Assembly: GCA_947259865.1 (NCBI GenBank)
Contig: CAMYNZ010000094.1
Span: 1-16,929 of the forward strand
DNA: 16,929 bases
Reading direction: 5' to 3'
DNA from: an uncultured Desulfobacterales bacterium
Lineage (GTDB): Bacteria; Desulfobacterota; Desulfobacteria; Desulfobacterales; G020354645
Made by a program: the position numbers and the translations under genes
Shown here: positions 14,665 to 16,929 of the stretch, in pieces
Layout of the letters: every line of letters begins with the position of its first letter
How positions within the stretch are numbered: the stretch's first letter is position 1
Notes under the pieces: generated by a model
Databases searched by the model: none
What the model saw: the letters and a program-made list of their open reading frames with translations, nothing else
What the model was told of the DNA's origin: nothing

Positions 14665-14680
14665 AGCAGGAACTGTGCCA
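14665..14680 (-). promoter_or_regulatory. Sigma-54 (-24/-12) promoter of the tmc operon
   Basis: On the minus strand TGGCACAGTTCCTGCT matches the sigma-54 consensus TGGCACG-N4-TTGCW: GG at -24 and GC at -12 with exact spacing, and one mismatch in the TTGC box. Transcription would start near 14654, 72 bases before the first gene's ATG. The nearest upstream gene is a sigma-54 activator, which supports the call. Confidence 0.8.
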
Positions 14681-14757
14681 TAAATGGCATGCATAAGGAT
14701 TTAAGTAGGTTATCTGTATCGTCCGCGGGATCTCATTTTTATCGATTCAAACACTGC

Positions 14758-14786
14758 GTTGCATTTATGCAACATATAAATGCAAC
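14758..14786. promoter_or_regulatory. Upstream activator site 1 (nested inverted repeats)
   Basis: A perfect inverted repeat with 11-bp arms (GTTGCATTTAT, ATAAATGCAAC) and a 7-base spacer. Nested in it is a second dyad, GTTGCAT-TT-ATGCAAC (14758-14773). Its centre is about 118 bases upstream of the predicted start, a normal distance for a sigma-54 activator binding site. Confidence 0.7.
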
Positions 14787-14916
14787 AGGTGGGATGGGCC
14801 GCGGCGTGATGCGGTATGTTAATTTTTAATTTATATAATAATAACAAATAAATATAATTTTTAGTGCAATCGCTTAGGAACAGCGGAAAGAGTGTTGCAG
14901 GGCGGGAATACAAATC

Positions 14917-14943
14917 GCAACATTTTGAAACATATGTTGCAAC
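14917..14943. promoter_or_regulatory. Upstream activator site 2
   Basis: GCAACAT (14917-14923) and ATGTTGC (14934-14940) form perfect inverted arms with a 10-base spacer, and GTTGCAAC (14936-14943) is itself a palindrome. It uses the same half-site as site 1. Centre is about 275 bases upstream of the predicted start. Confidence 0.6.
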
Positions 14944-15024
14944 TTAATATTTACAGAATGAAATCACCCAAAAGCCAGGGCATTATTTGGACAATGGACC
15001 GTTTTTAATCAGCGGTGCTCGCCA

Positions 15025-16755
15025 TCACAAAGAAATATCGTACTTTTTCATCTTGCGCCACAGGGTGGTGCGATTCATGTTGAGCGCCCGGGCGGTTTCG
15101 GCCCGATTCCAATGATATTTTTTCAGCATGGTAAGGATCACATTTTTTTCGCTGGATTCGATTTCTTGATCAAGATTGAGCGCCCTTTTTGGGTCAGCCT
15201 CATGATCGCCGGCGGGTTCTTGAAACGAAACCGGCAGGTGCCGGCGTTCAATAATTTTATCCTGGCAAACAATCAAGGCATGCTCGATGATGTTTTCAAG
15301 CTCTCTGACGTTACCGGGATAATCGTGGTTCAAAAGAACTGCCATGACATCTTCCGACAATTTTTCAGCCCGTATATCTCTGGCGGTACCAAACCGTTTG
15401 AGGACATGGGAAATAAGCAACGGAATATCACCTTTTCTGTCTTTTAAAGGGGGTAAGTCAAACCGCATCACATTCAGGCGGTAAAATAGATCGTCGCGAA
15501 ACCGTTTTTCCTTTACAAGCTGCTCCAGCATCTGGTTGGTGGCGGTAATAATGCGAACATCCACCTTTGTTGTTTTTCTGCTGCCCAGGGGATAAAATTC
15601 TTTGTCTTCCAGGACACGCAGCAGTTTGGCCTGCAGCGCCAGGGGCAGATCACCGATTTCGTCCAGAAATATGGTGCCGCCATCTGCTTCCTGAAACCGG
15701 CCGGGCTTGTCAGTATCCGCCCCGGTAAAGGCCCCCTTGACATATCCGAACATCTCAGATTCCAGCAGGTTGTCCGGCAGGGCCGCACAATTGACTTTGA
15801 CCAGGGGCTTATTGGAACGCAAGCTGGTGCTGTGGATAACCTTTGCCAACACATCTTTGCCGGTCCCGGTAGGCCCCTCGATGAGCACGGTGGCATCGCT
15901 GGCAGCAACCACCGGTAGGGTTTCAAAAATTTTTTGCATGGCGGGATCCTTACCCACCATATCATAATATGTGTAACGATCGCTTATGGCACTGTTTAGC
16001 TGATACATCAGGGAAAGATCAGAGATAGTGGCCAATCCCCCGACAATACGGTTTTCTTCGTTTTTTAAAGCCATATAATTGGCGCGAATCGGTATGGCCT
16101 GGCCTTGACGCGTTTTTAATTCTCCATCCTTGTTTGAACGGGCCATTCCATCCGCTATGGTTTCGGTCAGTAATGGTATGTCCTCACCGGCATCTTGGCC
16201 GAATATGGCATTGCAGGATTTGCCCAGGACGTCACTGCGCTCGTAGCCGGTGATTGTTTCAGCCATTGTATTGAAAAACGTTACATGACCACCGCAGTCA
16301 ACCGTGAGAACACCAATATCAAGGTTGTCGAGAATGAGTTTCAACCGGCGGTCATCGTGCCCCACACGCTCAATAAGGTCCTTTAAAGCCGAATGATCCT
16401 GGAAAACTTCGATACAACCCTGTATTTCCTTGTCCGGACCATAAACGGGCGACACGATTTTTGAAATGTTGCGCTTTTCCCGGCGCGGGTGATTTTTGGC
16501 AACACGACGGGCTGCCGGTTCCGGCTCGGGTTCTGCTGCTTCGTAGAACTTACAATCGCCGCCGCATAAATCCTCCAGCAAAAACTGGTAACAATATCTT
16601 CCCTTGAGGTCTGAGGCGGTGTATCCTGTTATTATCTCTGCAGATCGGTTGGCATCCAGTATTTTACGATCCGGCGCTATAATCATTACCCCCATGGAAA
16701 AATAGTCAAATATCTTACCGAGCTGACTGTATTTTAAAACAATATCATGCATCAC
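15025..16755 (-). CDS. Sigma-54-dependent transcriptional activator, PAS-PAS-AAA+-Fis
   Basis: The 576-residue protein starts at GTG 16755 or at the ATG one codon on (16752). Domains: PAS 1 (about 10-120) with a CGGDC motif (64-68); PAS 2 (about 135-250); AAA+ sigma-54 interaction domain (about 263-500) with Walker A GPTGTGK (294-300), the sigma-54 contact loop GAFTGA (341-346) and Walker B GGTIFLDE (359-366); Fis-type helix-turn-helix (NRAETARALNMNRTTLWRKMKKY, 550-572). All elements for ATP-driven open-complex formation are present. There is no receiver domain, so control is through the PAS domains or a partner. The upstream histidine kinase gene overlaps its start, suggesting co-expression. 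Its likely target is the sigma-54 promoter just downstream. Confidence 0.95.
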   Translation of the reverse strand: MMHDIVLKYSQLGKIFDYFSMGVMIIAPDRKILDANRSAEIITGYTASDLKGRYCYQFLLEDLCGGDCKFYEAAEPEPEPAARRVAKNHPRREKRNISKIVSPVYGPDKEIQGCIEVFQDHSALKDLIERVGHDDRRLKLILDNLDIGVLTVDCGGHVTFFNTMAETITGYERSDVLGKSCNAIFGQDAGEDIPLLTETIADGMARSNKDGELKTRQGQAIPIRANYMALKNEENRIVGGLATISDLSLMYQLNSAISDRYTYYDMVGKDPAMQKIFETLPVVAASDATVLIEGPTGTGKDVLAKVIHSTSLRSNKPLVKVNCAALPDNLLESEMFGYVKGAFTGADTDKPGRFQEADGGTIFLDEIGDLPLALQAKLLRVLEDKEFYPLGSRKTTKVDVRIITATNQMLEQLVKEKRFRDDLFYRLNVMRFDLPPLKDRKGDIPLLISHVLKRFGTARDIRAEKLSEDVMAVLLNHDYPGNVRELENIIEHALIVCQDKIIERRHLPVSFQEPAGDHEADPKRALNLDQEIESSEKNVILTMLKKYHWNRAETARALNMNRTTLWRKMKKYDISL

Positions 16756-16929
16756 GGGTGTCCGATTTGGGGTTTTCAGGCAGCCTCAAGATAAACCTGG
16801 ACCCGGATCCCTTGCGGGATTCGAATTCAATACTCCCATTATGTTCATCCACGATCTTTTTGGTGATCATCAATCCGATACCGGTCCCCTGGGCACCTTT
16901 GGTGGTAAAAAAGCTCTGAAATATCTTTG
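16745..16929 (-). CDS. Histidine kinase, C-terminal fragment (runs off window)
   Basis: About 61 codons are visible, entering from the right edge. They encode the end of a HATPase domain: FFTTKGAQGTGIGLMIT with the G2 box GTGIGL, then IVDEHNGSIEFESRKGSGSRFILRLP. The TGA at 16745-16747 lies inside the start of the sigma-54 activator gene (overlap of about 8-11 bases), so the two are translationally coupled. N-terminal sensing domains are outside the window. Confidence 0.9.
   Translation of the reverse strand, partial: KIFQSFFTTKGAQGTGIGLMITKKIVDEHNGSIEFESRKGSGSRFILRLPENPKSDTRDA

Larger units (their letters stand above)
14583..15024. promoter_or_regulatory. Regulatory intergenic region of the tmc operon
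   Basis: A 442-base region between the sigma-54 activator gene and the first operon gene. It holds a -24/-12 promoter, at least seven GTTGCA/TGCAAC half-sites (14634, 14758, 14768, 14781, 14894 and the double site at 14936-14943), a very AT-rich tract (14818-14873) that may aid DNA bending, and a short perfect inverted repeat TGCCAT-AA-ATGGCA (14676-14689) overlapping the -24 box. No terminator is evident after the activator gene. Confidence 0.7.

Overview
The window looks like a chromosomal segment of an anaerobic sulfate-reducing bacterium of the Desulfobacterota, most likely a Desulfosarcina/Desulfococcus-like Desulfobacterales member. The evidence is a tmc transmembrane redox complex (TmcA-type tetraheme cytochrome c3, TmcB-type CCG iron-sulfur protein, TmcC-type membrane cytochrome b subunit, tryptophan-rich TmcD propeller), a PocR-domain sensor, an acetoacetyl-CoA synthetase and several universal stress proteins. 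The taxonomic call is inference from gene content.

Left part (1-5140): a small conserved-looking ORF (143-352), a strong bidirectional terminator (526-546), a 40-bp near-palindrome (669-708), a rhodanese/metallo-beta-lactamase fusion on the minus strand (777-1922) divergent from acetoacetyl-CoA synthetase (2135-4123, with a good sigma-70 promoter), a long gene-poor stretch with an 8-bp tandem repeat, and a small secreted BamE/OmlA-like protein (4674-5078). Next come a 14-codon remnant of a TmcA-like cytochrome and a short element with about 26-bp inverted ends that resembles a MITE.

Right part (5364-16929) is entirely minus strand and reads as one regulated block. In transcription order it holds: end of a histidine kinase; a PAS-PAS-AAA+-Fis sigma-54 activator; a 440-bp intergenic region with a -24/-12 promoter and GTTGCA/TGCAAC inverted repeats; a hypothetical protein; a tandem universal stress protein; a broken response regulator; tmcD; a broken tmcC; tmcB; tmcA; an intact response regulator; a REC-PAS-PAS-kinase hybrid; a PocR-domain protein; and a degenerate universal stress protein. 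The sigma-54 activator probably binds the inverted repeats and fires the promoter at 14665-14680, so the electron-transfer complex would be made in response to a redox or small-molecule signal.

The most notable points are: (1) the sigma-54 promoter and its upstream repeats; (2) two separate genes of the tmc block, tmcC and a response regulator, each carrying an internal deletion of about the same size (length 1 mod 3) that breaks the frame and removes a functional core; (3) a second, decayed tmcA-like 3' end beyond the operon next to a MITE; (4) an ETHE1-like enzyme with two of its usual metal-binding histidines replaced. No tRNA, rRNA, CRISPR or intact transposase gene was seen.
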